Source: Planctomycetaceae bacterium
GTDB lineage: Bacteria > Planctomycetota > Planctomycetia > Planctomycetales > Planctomycetaceae
Length of the DNA: 64,000 nucleotides
Assembly (NCBI GenBank): GCA_021732415.1
Contig: JAKFVC010000122.1
Span: 1-64,000 of the forward strand
Direction of reading: 5' to 3'
Part shown: piece by piece, positions 45,287 through 54,731 of the stretch
Position numbering within the stretch: the first letter of the stretch is position 1
How the letters are laid out: every line of letters starts with the position of its first letter
Notes under the pieces: model-generated
Databases searched by the model: none
What the model was told of the DNA's origin: nothing
The model's input: the letters and a program-made list of their open reading frames with translations, nothing else
Translations under genes and position numbers: made by a program

Positions 45287-46285
45287 TCACAGAAAGACCA
45301 CCTGGTTGGTCGCGGCAGATTGTTCGGCGGCCAGGCAGGCGGCGACGGCAGCCCGGGATTCTTCGGGACGGATGACGTCGGGCTGGCGTCCCTCGGCCAC
45401 ACAGCGCAGAAAGTAGGCCCATTCTTCCCGCAAGGCACCACTGCGCACTCCGTGGATCAGCGGCCAGTAGGTCGTGTCGGTGTAGTGACCTTGCTTGTTA
45501 TCCACGACCAGAAAGTTCGGTGTCGTATCGTGGATGGAGATCGATCCCTCGGTCCCGACGATTTCCATCCGTTCGTCAATCTGCATGGGCGAGCGTTCGG
45601 GAAGCGCCCAGTTGTTTTCATTGATGGCAATCGCGCCGCTGTCGAAGCGGTACATCGTCATGCCGATGTCCGGGTACTTCAGATCACGGACACGCGTCGT
45701 TTGAGCATACGCCGAGACGATCTTCGCACCGGTGTACCACAGCATCAAATCGGTGTCGTGGACACCGTCACCAATGATGGGACCGATCTTGTCGAGCACC
45801 CCGGCGGTGATCCACGTCGGCAGATTGCGGCGCGCATAAATGGCGACGATCTTGCCGATTCGCCCGGCGTCAATTTCCTGTTTTGCCGCAGCGTAGCGCG
45901 GATTAAAACGACAGACGTGTCCGACCATCAGGCTGCCCTTCGACCGACGAGCCGCGGCGATAATGCGATCGCAGTCAGCTACCGTCGACGCCATTGGCTT
46001 CTCGAGGAAGACGTGTTTGCCGGCCTCGAGTGCCGCGATAGTGGGATCAACGTGTTGGTCCCACATCGTGACGACACTGACGACGTCGATGTCGGGATCG
46101 GCCAGCATTTCGCGGTAGTCGGTACACGCTTTCGGGACGTTGAACGTCGCGCGGACCTCAGCGAGCCGCTCGGGTGTCCGCGTACACACGGCCGCCAGTT
46201 TGGCTTCAGGCAGACCGGCCAGCACTTCGCAATGTTTCTCGCCAAACCATCCGAGGCCGATGACTCCCACGTTTAACTGCCGCAT
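45287..46285 (-). CDS. Gfo/Idh/MocA-family oxidoreductase
   Basis: This 332-residue NAD(P)-dependent oxidoreductase starts MRQLNVGVIGLGWFGEKHCE, a Rossmann nucleotide site. VFLEKPMAST carries the conserved EKP lysine, and GPIIGDGVHDTDLMLWY supplies the active-site H and D. No signal peptide, so it acts in the cytoplasm, probably on a sugar or inositol-like substrate. Confidence 0.9.
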   Translation of the reverse strand: MRQLNVGVIGLGWFGEKHCEVLAGLPEAKLAAVCTRTPERLAEVRATFNVPKACTDYREMLADPDIDVVSVVTMWDQHVDPTIAALEAGKHVFLEKPMASTVADCDRIIAAARRSKGSLMVGHVCRFNPRYAAAKQEIDAGRIGKIVAIYARRNLPTWITAGVLDKIGPIIGDGVHDTDLMLWYTGAKIVSAYAQTTRVRDLKYPDIGMTMYRFDSGAIAINENNWALPERSPMQIDERMEIVGTEGSISIHDTTPNFLVVDNKQGHYTDTTYWPLIHGVRSGALREEWAYFLRCVAEGRQPDVIRPEESRAAVAACLAAEQSAATNQVVFL

Positions 46286-46343
46286 TGCAGGGGCTCCAAA
46301 TCCGTGGTGATGTAGTGACGTAGCATCAATCGGGCAAAGACGT

Positions 46344-46436
46344 AATCAGCCGGAACGCGTTAGCGTCCGGTTCAACAGGCCAACCAAGTCGATTGTGGCT
46401 CCGCACCGTGGGCTAACGCCCAACGGCTGATTTGTC
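46344..46436. repeat. dispersed palindromic repeat, copy 2
   Basis: This is an inverted copy of 21272-21364, sharing GCTAACGCCCA, GATTGTGGC and AACGCGTTAGCGTCCGGTTC type segments. It lies in the gap between pntB and the oxidoreductase gene. Confidence 0.75.
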
Positions 46437-46561
46437 CAAAGGCTAAATCAAGTACCATTTGGCTTACGCCGCTCGGCTCGCCTGAGCAATTTATATTGCG
46501 GTTTCACCTAATTGCAACGCACTATGAGTAGTGCGGGGCGGAAGTTTGCGAATGCCGCGGA

Positions 46562-48049
46562 TCACACCTGTTCGAGCGCGTTGATCAAATCGATGATCGC
46601 CTTGCGTCCGTCGGCGAACAGCATCAGTGTGTTATCGGCTGCGAACAGCGGGTTGTGAATGCCCGCGAAACCGGGGCTGAGACTGCGTTTGATCACGATT
46701 ACCGTACGGGCCTTATCGGCATCGATGATCGGCATGCCGGCAATCGGGCAGCGGGGATCGGTGCGGGCGAGAGTGTTGACGACGTCGTTCGCGCCGATGA
46801 TGAGCGCCACGTCCACCTGCCCCATCGTCGGGTTAATCTGGTCCATCTCCTTCAACATCTCGTACGGGATGTCGGCCTCGGCGAGCAGGACGTTCATGTG
46901 GCCTGGCATGCGCCCTGCGACGGGGTGGATCGCGAATTCGACTTGAATGTTTCGCTCGGTGAGTAACGTGGTAAGATCGCGTACCGCATGCTGCGCCTGG
47001 GCCACCGCCAGCCCGTAACCGGGGACGATGACGACTCGCCGAGCCACGTCCAACAGCATCGCCACTTCGTCGTACGAGGTCGATTTCACTCGAGCATAGG
47101 CTTCGTCTTGGCTAATCGCGGGGCCGCCACTCGCGGCCATCGTTCCAAACAAGACGTTAGTCCAAGAGCGGTTCATGGCCTTGCACATGATTTGGGTGAG
47201 GATGATTCCCGACGCACCCACGAGCGAACCCGAAATGATCAGCACGCTGTTTCCCAGTACGAAACCCGTCGCTGCCGCCGCCAGACCTGAATACGAATTG
47301 AACAACGCGATGACCACCGGCATATCTGCCCCGCCAATGGAAATCACCAGCATGATTCCCAGGGCGGACGCCAGAATGACCATCAGCCAGTAAGTGAGAA
47401 TCATGATGACCAGGCTACCGGAAGCGGATGGCCCGGCTGCGACGGGGTACCACAGGGCAAGAGATCCGAGCGCCAATGCGGTGTTCAACGCTTGCTGGCC
47501 GGGAAATCGGAAGTCCTTGACGAACTTGTATTCCTCCAGCTTGGCGTACGCGACCAGGCTGCCGGTGAAGGTGATGGCCCCGATCCAGCCTGAGGCCGCC
47601 GTGCCGATCAGTACGTCTAACCGCGGGAGCTTGTCTGCTCCCATAAAGAATGCGGTATCGAACAACACGGCCCCCGCCACCAGCACCGAGGCCGCGCCCC
47701 CGAGTCCGTTCAATAGCGCGACGAGCTGCGGCATACCGGTCATTTTGCACTTGGCCGATATGATCGCGCCAATGACCGAGCCTACCACCAGTCCTGCGAT
47801 AATGTATCCATAGCCGACAATGTTTTGATCGAGCAACGTCACGAGGACGGCGATCAACATTCCGGCTGAACCGAGGAAATTGCCGCGGACGGCCGTCCGC
47901 GGATGGGTCATCCCCTTGAGTCCGACAATGAATAGGACGGACGCCGCCAGATATGACAAATCAATGAACGCGACCCGCCACACGCTCGGCGCTAATACTG
48001 GCGGGGCGTCGGCAAACAGGGCTGAAGAGAAGATCCAGGGAGCAGTCAC
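46562..48049 (-). CDS. pntB: NAD(P) transhydrogenase beta subunit
   Basis: This 495-residue membrane subunit of proton-translocating transhydrogenase has about nine hydrophobic spans, then the NADP-binding domain III: VVIVPGYGLAVAQAQHAVRD, VEFAIHPVAGRMPGHMNVLL and VALIIGANDVVNTLARTDP. It moves hydride to NADP using the proton gradient. It is last in the pntAA-pntAB-pntB order; the 97-base gap to pntAB holds two small hairpins. Confidence 0.96.
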   Translation of the reverse strand: MTAPWIFSSALFADAPPVLAPSVWRVAFIDLSYLAASVLFIVGLKGMTHPRTAVRGNFLGSAGMLIAVLVTLLDQNIVGYGYIIAGLVVGSVIGAIISAKCKMTGMPQLVALLNGLGGAASVLVAGAVLFDTAFFMGADKLPRLDVLIGTAASGWIGAITFTGSLVAYAKLEEYKFVKDFRFPGQQALNTALALGSLALWYPVAAGPSASGSLVIMILTYWLMVILASALGIMLVISIGGADMPVVIALFNSYSGLAAAATGFVLGNSVLIISGSLVGASGIILTQIMCKAMNRSWTNVLFGTMAASGGPAISQDEAYARVKSTSYDEVAMLLDVARRVVIVPGYGLAVAQAQHAVRDLTTLLTERNIQVEFAIHPVAGRMPGHMNVLLAEADIPYEMLKEMDQINPTMGQVDVALIIGANDVVNTLARTDPRCPIAGMPIIDADKARTVIVIKRSLSPGFAGIHNPLFAADNTLMLFADGRKAIIDLINALEQV

Positions 48050-48146
48050 GGACGATGCCTCTAAATCTAGGTAGAAGAAGTCGTCAGACTTCTGGGGCCA
48101 GCCGGCAAATGCAGGATTTCTTATGAAATCTGCTACATCAAGTGCG

Positions 48147-48425
48147 TTAATCTTTCCTGCGGAACATCTTCAACATGCGATGCGTTACAAGAAAACCACC
48201 CACCGCATTCACTGTTGCTAACACGACTGCAATGAACCCCAATATCGAAGCGAGCGCACTGTGCTCGGATCCTGCCGCGACAAGTGCTCCCACCACCGTA
48301 ATCCCCGAGATCGCATTCGATCCCGACATTAGCGGTGTATGCAGCGTGGGGGGAATCTTGTTGATGATCTCCACGCCGATAAATATCGCCAGTACGAATA
48401 CGGTTAACCCGGCAATCAGTCCCAT
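48147..48425 (-). CDS. pntAB: NAD(P) transhydrogenase alpha subunit, membrane part
   Basis: This 92-residue protein has three membrane spans (AGLTVFVLAIFIGVEIINKI, ISGITVVGALVAAG and a third near the end) and the typical PPTLHTPLMSGSNAISG loop. It is the split C-terminal part of the alpha subunit, as in Rhodospirillum. Its ATG overlaps the pntAA stop by one base (TGATG). Confidence 0.95.
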   Translation of the reverse strand: MGLIAGLTVFVLAIFIGVEIINKIPPTLHTPLMSGSNAISGITVVGALVAAGSEHSALASILGFIAVVLATVNAVGGFLVTHRMLKMFRRKD

Positions 48426-49630
48426 CAGCCTGCCCTCGCTTCCATTGGAGTGACCGGGGCCAGGCCCAGTAGATCGCGCACCCGCGGATTCACGACCGCT
48501 CCGTCGCGGGTCACCAGCGTGTCGCGGATGATTTCGTCTTCGAGTTCAATCGTGATGGCCCCCTGTTTCACCAGGAGCAGCAGGAATGTCGTCACGTTTT
48601 TGGCCAGCATCTGGCTGGAGTGATAGGGGACTGTCGCCGGCAAGTTGACGACCCCCATGATGGTCACGCCGTTTTCCACGATCGTTTCGTTCGGCTTGGT
48701 CAACTCACAGTTGCCGCCCCGTTCGGCCGCCAGATCGACGATCACCGAACCCGGAGTCATATTGCGGACCATCTCGGCCGTGATCAGCACGGGGGCCTTT
48801 TTCCCCGGGATGACGGCAGTGGAAATGACGATATCGCTATCGCCAACACATTTCGCCATGACTTCCCGCTGCTTGCGATAGAAGTCTTCGCTCATCTGTT
48901 TCGCATAGCCACCTTTTTGTTCGGTGTCGGCGGCTTCGAGGGGCAGTTCGACGAACTTGGCTCCCAGGCTTTCCACCTCTTGTTTCACCGCAGGCCGCAG
49001 ATCGTAGCCCGAAACAGACGCCCCTAATCGACGGGCGGTGGCGATGGCCTGCAAACCGGCGACACCCGCTCCGATGACCAGGACCTTCGCGGGGGTAACC
49101 GTCCCGGCGGCCGTCATCATCATGGGAAAAATGCGAGGCAACGCCACCGCAGCCAGCAAGACCGCCTTGTATCCAGAGATCGTCGACATCGACGACAAGA
49201 TGTCCATACTTTGAGCCCGCGTGATGCGCGGCAGCAATTCCAGCGCGAACGAGATCACTTTTTTCTCAGACAGATCGACCATCCATTGGGGATCGACCAG
49301 TGGTTCGAGACTCCCCACTAGGACTTGCTCGTGGCGAAATAGCGCGAGATCGGCTCGTCCGGCGTCGGGATTAGCTCCGGCCGCCCGCACTTGGACGATG
49401 ATGTTCGCCGCATCAAACACAGCCGCCCGACTATCGAGAACCTTGGCTCCTTGGGCTGTGTAGGCAGCGTCTGGGAAACCGGCGGCGGCACCGGCGGCAG
49501 TCTCTACGACGACCTGCAGGCCGGCCTTCAGCAGCGGCGGAATCGAAGCGGGAATTAATGAGACACGGTGTTCACCCGGGAAGGTTTCCCGGGGCACCCC
49601 GACGACGAGTGAATTGCTCTCCTCTGCCAT
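48425..49630 (-). CDS. pntAA: NAD(P) transhydrogenase alpha subunit, NAD-binding part
   Basis: This 401-residue soluble NAD-binding subunit (domain I) resembles alanine dehydrogenase: VGVPRETFPGEHRVSLIPAS at the start, AKVLVIGAGVAGLQAIATAR as the nucleotide fold, and KKAPVLITAEMVRNMTPGSV. It delivers hydride from NADH to domain III in PntB. First gene of the operon, coupled to pntAB by TGATG. Confidence 0.96.
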   Translation of the reverse strand: MAEESNSLVVGVPRETFPGEHRVSLIPASIPPLLKAGLQVVVETAAGAAAGFPDAAYTAQGAKVLDSRAAVFDAANIIVQVRAAGANPDAGRADLALFRHEQVLVGSLEPLVDPQWMVDLSEKKVISFALELLPRITRAQSMDILSSMSTISGYKAVLLAAVALPRIFPMMMTAAGTVTPAKVLVIGAGVAGLQAIATARRLGASVSGYDLRPAVKQEVESLGAKFVELPLEAADTEQKGGYAKQMSEDFYRKQREVMAKCVGDSDIVISTAVIPGKKAPVLITAEMVRNMTPGSVIVDLAAERGGNCELTKPNETIVENGVTIMGVVNLPATVPYHSSQMLAKNVTTFLLLLVKQGAITIELEDEIIRDTLVTRDGAVVNPRVRDLLGLAPVTPMEARAG

Positions 49631-49972
49631 GCTTGTCTGCGCCCTTGCCAGCCTGGAGTGTGTTGAGCTTGTGATCTCATAGAAAGATCACGAGCAGTGT
49701 TATAGGGACCTCGTGGGCAATTCTCAAGGTTCGAGCACTAAAGCGGTCAATCTGAACGTATTTGTAACATAGGGGTCAGGCAATCGTTGCCCAACTTGCC
49801 GCGATGGAGCCTGTGGACCAGATGGTGAGCGGTTCCATTTGGCGGATGGGTACGTTATTTTGACCAGTCATCTCGCACGGAACTGATTGAATTGTCTTCC
49901 GTAGCCTTAGTGCATCCGCGCTCGGTGCCCGACACAAGGCTGCGAAGTTCCGTAGAAAGTGTTGTCATCAAC
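49631..49972. other. divergent promoter region between pntAA and the symporter gene
   Basis: No gene was seen. Both flanking operons must start transcription here. A TTG-initiated extension of the symporter frame to 49892 is considered unlikely. Confidence 0.4.
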
Positions 49973-51604
49973 ATGCTGCTGCTCGCTCAATCTGCTGGTC
50001 TTCCGCTGCACACCCTGGACCTTGTCATCCTCGTGTGCAGCATTATCGCCGTGACCCTGTTCGGGATGTACGTCGGTCGTAAAGAGGAAGGGACCAGCGA
50101 CTACTTCCTGGCAGGCAAAAGTGTCGCCTGGTGGGCGATCGCTGGATCGATTTTTGGGACGAACGTCAGCTCGCACCATATGGTCGGCATGATGGGAGCG
50201 GGCTTGAAAGAGGGGTTTGCTCAGGCGAATTTCGAATTCGGCGCGATCTGCGGACTGCTGATGCTGTGTTACTTCTTTCTGCCCCTCTATCGTCGCATGG
50301 GAGTCTACACCCTCTCGGAATTTCTGGGCCGACGCTACGACGACCGCAGCCGCATGTTGTATTCGGTGTCGAACATCGCGTTCCTGTTGATTCAGATGTG
50401 CGGCACGTTGATCCTGGGGGCGGTCACGGTCGAAACTCTGATGGCTGGCACCGATTTTCCCATCAGCTATCAGGCGGCAGTCTGGGGGCTGTCGCTGGTG
50501 GCGGCAGCGTACACGGTCTTCGGCGGACTGAAGGCTGTGATCTACACCGATGTCATCCAGAGCGTGCTGCTGCTGATTGGGTCGGCGATTATTGCCGTGC
50601 TGGCGATCTGGCATCCGAATGTCGGCGGGATTTCCGGACTGTTGACGAAAGAGCCGACCAAGTTCCATGTCTTCTTCCCCGCCGATCACCCGCAGCTGCC
50701 GTGGACCGGAGTCCTGACCGGTTTAATGGTGCTGCACTTCTATTATTGGGGCACCAATCAGTTCATGGTACAGCGTGCCCTGGGAGCCAAGACGGGCTGG
50801 GACGGACGCATGGGGATCATCGCGGCCGGCTTCTTCAAACTGCTGATTCCGTTCTTGTGCATCGTTCCGGGGATGGCCGCAGGGTACATCTTGACGATCG
50901 ACAAGGAGACTCAAAGCGATACCACGTTTGCTGCGCTGACACGGACGCTGATTCCCGCTGGTTACGGTTTGGTGGGACTCGTGATGGCCGGACTGGTGGG
51001 AGGCATTCTCTCGACGATTGATTCGATGATGAATTCGACGGCAACGTTGTTCACGTTTGACATCTATCAGAAATATGTCAGTCCCAAGGCGTCCGAGCAG
51101 CGTCTCATCTGGGTGGGGCGAGTGGCCATGATCGTGCTGGTCGGTATCGCCATCGGACTGTCACTGCAATTCGGTGAGACCAAGGGAGGCATCTTCAATC
51201 TGATGGCGGACTACAACGCTTACCTAGTCCCCGGTGTGCTGATTGCGTTCCTCGCGGGCATCTTCCAGCGGTTCCTCACCCCGACCGGCGCCGTGGCCTG
51301 CATCATCGCCGGCCCGATCTCGTCGGTGTTGCTGGAGCAAGGTGCATCAAGATTCTTCAATCATTCGCTGCAGGCCTTCCATCGAGCCGGCCTGGCCACG
51401 GTGGCCAGCTACGTGGTGTTGGTTCTCGTGAGCCTGGTCACCCAGTCAGAACGCAGTGCGGAGCGAGAACAGTATCTCTGGTGGACCTACCGTCACAATC
51501 CGTCGGACGAAAGTCTCATTGCGAGGGCCTGGTGGCAGAACGATCGCACGTGGGCTGTTGTGCTGGTCGCTTGCACGCTGGCGTTGTGCTGGTATTTCGC
51601 CTAA
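49973..51604 (+). CDS. sodium:solute symporter (SSS family)
   Basis: This transporter of 543 residues starts MLLLAQSAGLPLHTLDLVIL, which puts the first membrane span directly at the N-terminus. VGRKEEGTSDYFLAGKSVAW and the later YTVFGGLKAVIYTDVIQSVL are classic SSS signatures, with about thirteen spans. It imports a sugar-like or other organic solute with sodium. The long palindrome at 51640 follows the stop. Confidence 0.9.
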   Translation: MLLLAQSAGLPLHTLDLVILVCSIIAVTLFGMYVGRKEEGTSDYFLAGKSVAWWAIAGSIFGTNVSSHHMVGMMGAGLKEGFAQANFEFGAICGLLMLCYFFLPLYRRMGVYTLSEFLGRRYDDRSRMLYSVSNIAFLLIQMCGTLILGAVTVETLMAGTDFPISYQAAVWGLSLVAAAYTVFGGLKAVIYTDVIQSVLLLIGSAIIAVLAIWHPNVGGISGLLTKEPTKFHVFFPADHPQLPWTGVLTGLMVLHFYYWGTNQFMVQRALGAKTGWDGRMGIIAAGFFKLLIPFLCIVPGMAAGYILTIDKETQSDTTFAALTRTLIPAGYGLVGLVMAGLVGGILSTIDSMMNSTATLFTFDIYQKYVSPKASEQRLIWVGRVAMIVLVGIAIGLSLQFGETKGGIFNLMADYNAYLVPGVLIAFLAGIFQRFLTPTGAVACIIAGPISSVLLEQGASRFFNHSLQAFHRAGLATVASYVVLVLVSLVTQSERSAEREQYLWWTYRHNPSDESLIARAWWQNDRTWAVVLVACTLALCWYFA

Positions 51605-51639
51605 GGCGAGGGCAGTGGGACGGTGAGCGTGATTGCGAA

Positions 51640-51770
51640 GGGAGGGCGAGGCTCCCGCCGAGCCTAACACGAGCTTTAGCTCGGCGAGCGCCGGAGGCAT
51701 TTCAATAATCCAGCCTCCGGCGGACGCCGACCTGCGGTCGTGTTAGGCTCGGCGGGAGCCTCGCCCTCCC
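51640..51770. repeat. long palindrome, GGGAGGGCGAGG family
   Basis: The segment folds fully: outer arms GGGAGGGCGAGGCTCCCGCC and complement, inner parts GAGCTTTAGCTCGGCGAGCG and GCCTCCGGCGG. It begins 36 bases after the symporter stop. Confidence 0.9.
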
Positions 51771-52127
51771 GAATCCTGCAAAGGTACGCACCACTTGTGT
51801 GTGGTGCGTACCAATTTGTGGATTTCGCAAGTTTAAGTACAGTCAATTCCTCAAAGCCAAGCCCAAGTTCAAGTTGCTGCTGAGGGTTATGCTGGCTTTC
51901 GGCGGTTGTTCGATGAAAATCAACGGTTATTGCCGATTCTTATTCTGTATTAATGAGTCGGACCACTGGCCTCCTCACCTTGACAGTGAAACTGTCGGCT
52001 TTACACTAAGATCTTCCCGCCAAGACCGCAGTACCGCTTGCCGCATACTCCCGGAAGTCGACTTGGGGGATCAGAGCGTCTTCTTATCCACCCGGCGAGA
52101 TTCGATTGGGCAATGTAGGATACGGCC
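51771..52127. other. intergenic region upstream of the second DUF1549 operon
   Basis: No gene was supported; a 110-codon frame here has no plausible protein character. It should contain the operon promoter. Confidence 0.4.
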
Positions 52128-54710
52128 ATGAAGCATCTGACGAGTAAGCTCCTCATCGTTGTCGCCTCGATCTGGATGGGGAATCTACTCGCCGGTGCCC
52201 AGGCCGCTGAAAAGCCCGAAGACAAGGCCCTCTACATTGGTCAGCCGGTCTCCCTAGCCGTGCAGCCGGATGCGATTCGCCTGTCTGGTCCACGCGCCGT
52301 GCAGCAGATTCTCGTGACGGGCCGCTATGCCGATGGCACTGAGCGAGATCTCACCCGAGTCTGCACTCTGAAGTTAGAAACTCCCGACGTCGCCACGATC
52401 AGTCCGACTGGTTATGTGGAGCCTCAAAAGGCTGGCCAGACGGCCCTGATTGTCCAAGCCGGCGAGCAGACGGCACGAGTGGCGGTGGTCGTGGATGGTT
52501 ACGACAAGCCGCGGCCCGTCAGCTTCCGCCATGATTTCATCGCTGCGCTGAACGTCGCCGGCTGCAACGCCGGGGCCTGTCACGGTATCCCGAGCGGCCG
52601 CGGCGGGTTCAAGTTGAGTTTACGCGGCTATGACCCCGCGGCAGACTTTGTCGAGTTGACCCATTCCGCATTGGGGCGACGTATTGACCGATTCAATCCG
52701 GACGCCAGCTTGATCCTCAAAAAGGGCCTGGGGCAGGTTCCTCATGAAGGGGGGCTGCGATTGGTTTCGATCAACCCGATTCCGACGCAGACGATTCGCG
52801 GTTGGCTCGCCGAAGGGTTGCGAGACGACCCCGCGGACTTACCCGCCTTAAAGAAGGTGGAAGTTCTGCCCGTCAATCGGGTCCAGATTGCTCCGGCTCG
52901 CTGGCAACAGTTGGTGGTTCTCGCCCACTTCGCTGACGGGACCGTGCGGGATGTCACGCGGCTGACCGCCTTCAGCAGCAGTGATGAAAGTGTCGCTTCG
53001 ATTAATGCCAATGGACTGGTAGAGATGCAGCAGAAGGGAGAAGCGGCCATTCTGTGCCGCTATCTGGACGTCATCCAGTGCGTCCGCCTGACCTATCTCG
53101 AGCCCCGATCCGACTTCGCCTGGTCGAATCCTCCGGCGAACAATGATGTCGATCAGCATGTGTTTGCGAAGCTCAAGATGCTGAACATGATCCCCTCCGA
53201 TCTGTGTACGGATCAGGAGTTCGTTCGCCGAGTTTATCTTGATCTTTGCGGCATCCTGCCGACTCCCGACGAGGCCAAGGTCTTTCTCGCCGATAGCGAT
53301 CCCGCCAAGCGAGCCAAGTTGATTGATCAATTGTTAGAGCGGTCCGAGTTCGCTGATTTCTGGGCGTACAAATGGCTGGATGTCCTGCGCTCCAACCGCT
53401 TGACGATCCAGATCAAGGGGAGCCATGTGTACCGCCATTGGCTGCGGAGTCACATCGAACGGAACACGCCCTGGAACGAAGTGGTGCGAGAACTCCTGAC
53501 CGCTGGCGGCAGCACGTTCGACAATCCTCCCGCCAACTATTACCGCGGCCCCTATCACCACGGAGCCCCGGTCGTCCGCGATGCCCAGGGCCTGGCCGAG
53601 ATGACCTCGCAACTGTTCTTCGGCATCCGAATGCAGTGTGCCCAGTGTCACAACCATCCGTTCGAACGCTGGACTCAGGACGACTATTATCACATGACGG
53701 CGTGGTTCGCGCAGATCCAGGCCAAGCCGGATGCAGTTCAACCGGGTACCCCACAGCAGAACTATCCCTGGCAGCTTCGCGAGAACGCACTCGTCATCTA
53801 TTCGTCGGGGACTGGTGACACGTTGCATCCGCAGTCGCGGAAAGTGATGGCACCGAAAGTCGTCGGCATGCCCGCCCCCGTGATTCCGCCCGGTGCAGAT
53901 CGCCGCACAGTCCTGGCCGAACAGGTGACTTCGCCCGAGAATCCGTTCTTCGCTCGAGCCACTGTGAATCGAATCTGGTATCACATGCTCGGCCGGGGCA
54001 TCGTGGATCCGCCGGACGATTTCCGAGACTCGAACCCGTCGGTTAACGACGCGTTATTGGATGGACTGGCCAAGGATTTTCTAGCCCGTAAGTTTGACGT
54101 GAAGCACATCATCCGCACAATCGCCAACTCGCGGACGTATCAGCTCAGCATGCACGCCAATCCCAGCAATGAGTTGGACGACAAGTATTTTTCGCACGCG
54201 CTCGTCAAGCGCAAGCGATTGTCGGCGGAAGTTCTCCTGGATGCGATTTGCAAGGCGACCGACCAGCCGGAAGAGTTCACCGGAATGCCGCCGGAAACAC
54301 GTGCGGTCCAGCTTCCCGACGGCCAGGTGATTTTCACCGGCGGCCGCTATGCCTCGTGGGACCGCCACCCGTTCCTCAAGGCGTTTGGCCAACCAGCCCG
54401 TGAAGCGGCCTGTGAATGCGAACGCGAAGGTGACGTCAACCTGGCGCGGGCGCTGGAGATTAAGAACGGTGAATTCCTATTGGGCAAGATCCGGGCTCCC
54501 CATAATCGGATCGGCAAACTGCTGGAGCGGAAGTTGCCCGATGCGGATATCGTGACCGAACTGTTCCTCGCGACACTGTCCCGGCCACCACTGCCGGATG
54601 AGGCTCAAGCCGCGCTGGCACATGTCACGTCGGCGGGCGATAAACGTGCGGCCTGGGAAGATATTCAATGGGCGTTGCTCAATTCCAACGAGCTCCTATT
54701 TCGGCATTAA
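52128..54710 (+). CDS. DUF1549/DUF1553 secreted protein with heme-binding motifs
   Basis: This 860-residue exported protein starts MKHLTSKLLIVVASIWMGNL after TAGGA. It has an Ig-like segment (35-120), the CNAGACH heme motif (146-152), a second Ig-like segment, DUF1549 with DLCGILPTPDEAKVF, CAQCHNHPFERW as second heme motif, and DUF1553. It lacks the coiled-coil insert seen in the gene at 60. Followed 21 bases on by a DUF1501 gene, the usual pairing. Confidence 0.93.
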   Translation: MKHLTSKLLIVVASIWMGNLLAGAQAAEKPEDKALYIGQPVSLAVQPDAIRLSGPRAVQQILVTGRYADGTERDLTRVCTLKLETPDVATISPTGYVEPQKAGQTALIVQAGEQTARVAVVVDGYDKPRPVSFRHDFIAALNVAGCNAGACHGIPSGRGGFKLSLRGYDPAADFVELTHSALGRRIDRFNPDASLILKKGLGQVPHEGGLRLVSINPIPTQTIRGWLAEGLRDDPADLPALKKVEVLPVNRVQIAPARWQQLVVLAHFADGTVRDVTRLTAFSSSDESVASINANGLVEMQQKGEAAILCRYLDVIQCVRLTYLEPRSDFAWSNPPANNDVDQHVFAKLKMLNMIPSDLCTDQEFVRRVYLDLCGILPTPDEAKVFLADSDPAKRAKLIDQLLERSEFADFWAYKWLDVLRSNRLTIQIKGSHVYRHWLRSHIERNTPWNEVVRELLTAGGSTFDNPPANYYRGPYHHGAPVVRDAQGLAEMTSQLFFGIRMQCAQCHNHPFERWTQDDYYHMTAWFAQIQAKPDAVQPGTPQQNYPWQLRENALVIYSSGTGDTLHPQSRKVMAPKVVGMPAPVIPPGADRRTVLAEQVTSPENPFFARATVNRIWYHMLGRGIVDPPDDFRDSNPSVNDALLDGLAKDFLARKFDVKHIIRTIANSRTYQLSMHANPSNELDDKYFSHALVKRKRLSAEVLLDAICKATDQPEEFTGMPPETRAVQLPDGQVIFTGGRYASWDRHPFLKAFGQPAREAACECEREGDVNLARALEIKNGEFLLGKIRAPHNRIGKLLERKLPDADIVTELFLATLSRPPLPDEAQAALAHVTSAGDKRAAWEDIQWALLNSNELLFRH

Positions 54711-54731
54711 GGTTTTTTTAAGGCCAGAACT

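Noticed and set aside
51799-52131. 110-codon frame before the second DUF1549 gene
   Set aside because: Cysteine- and arginine-rich composition with no start signal; it runs into the ribosome-binding site of the real gene.
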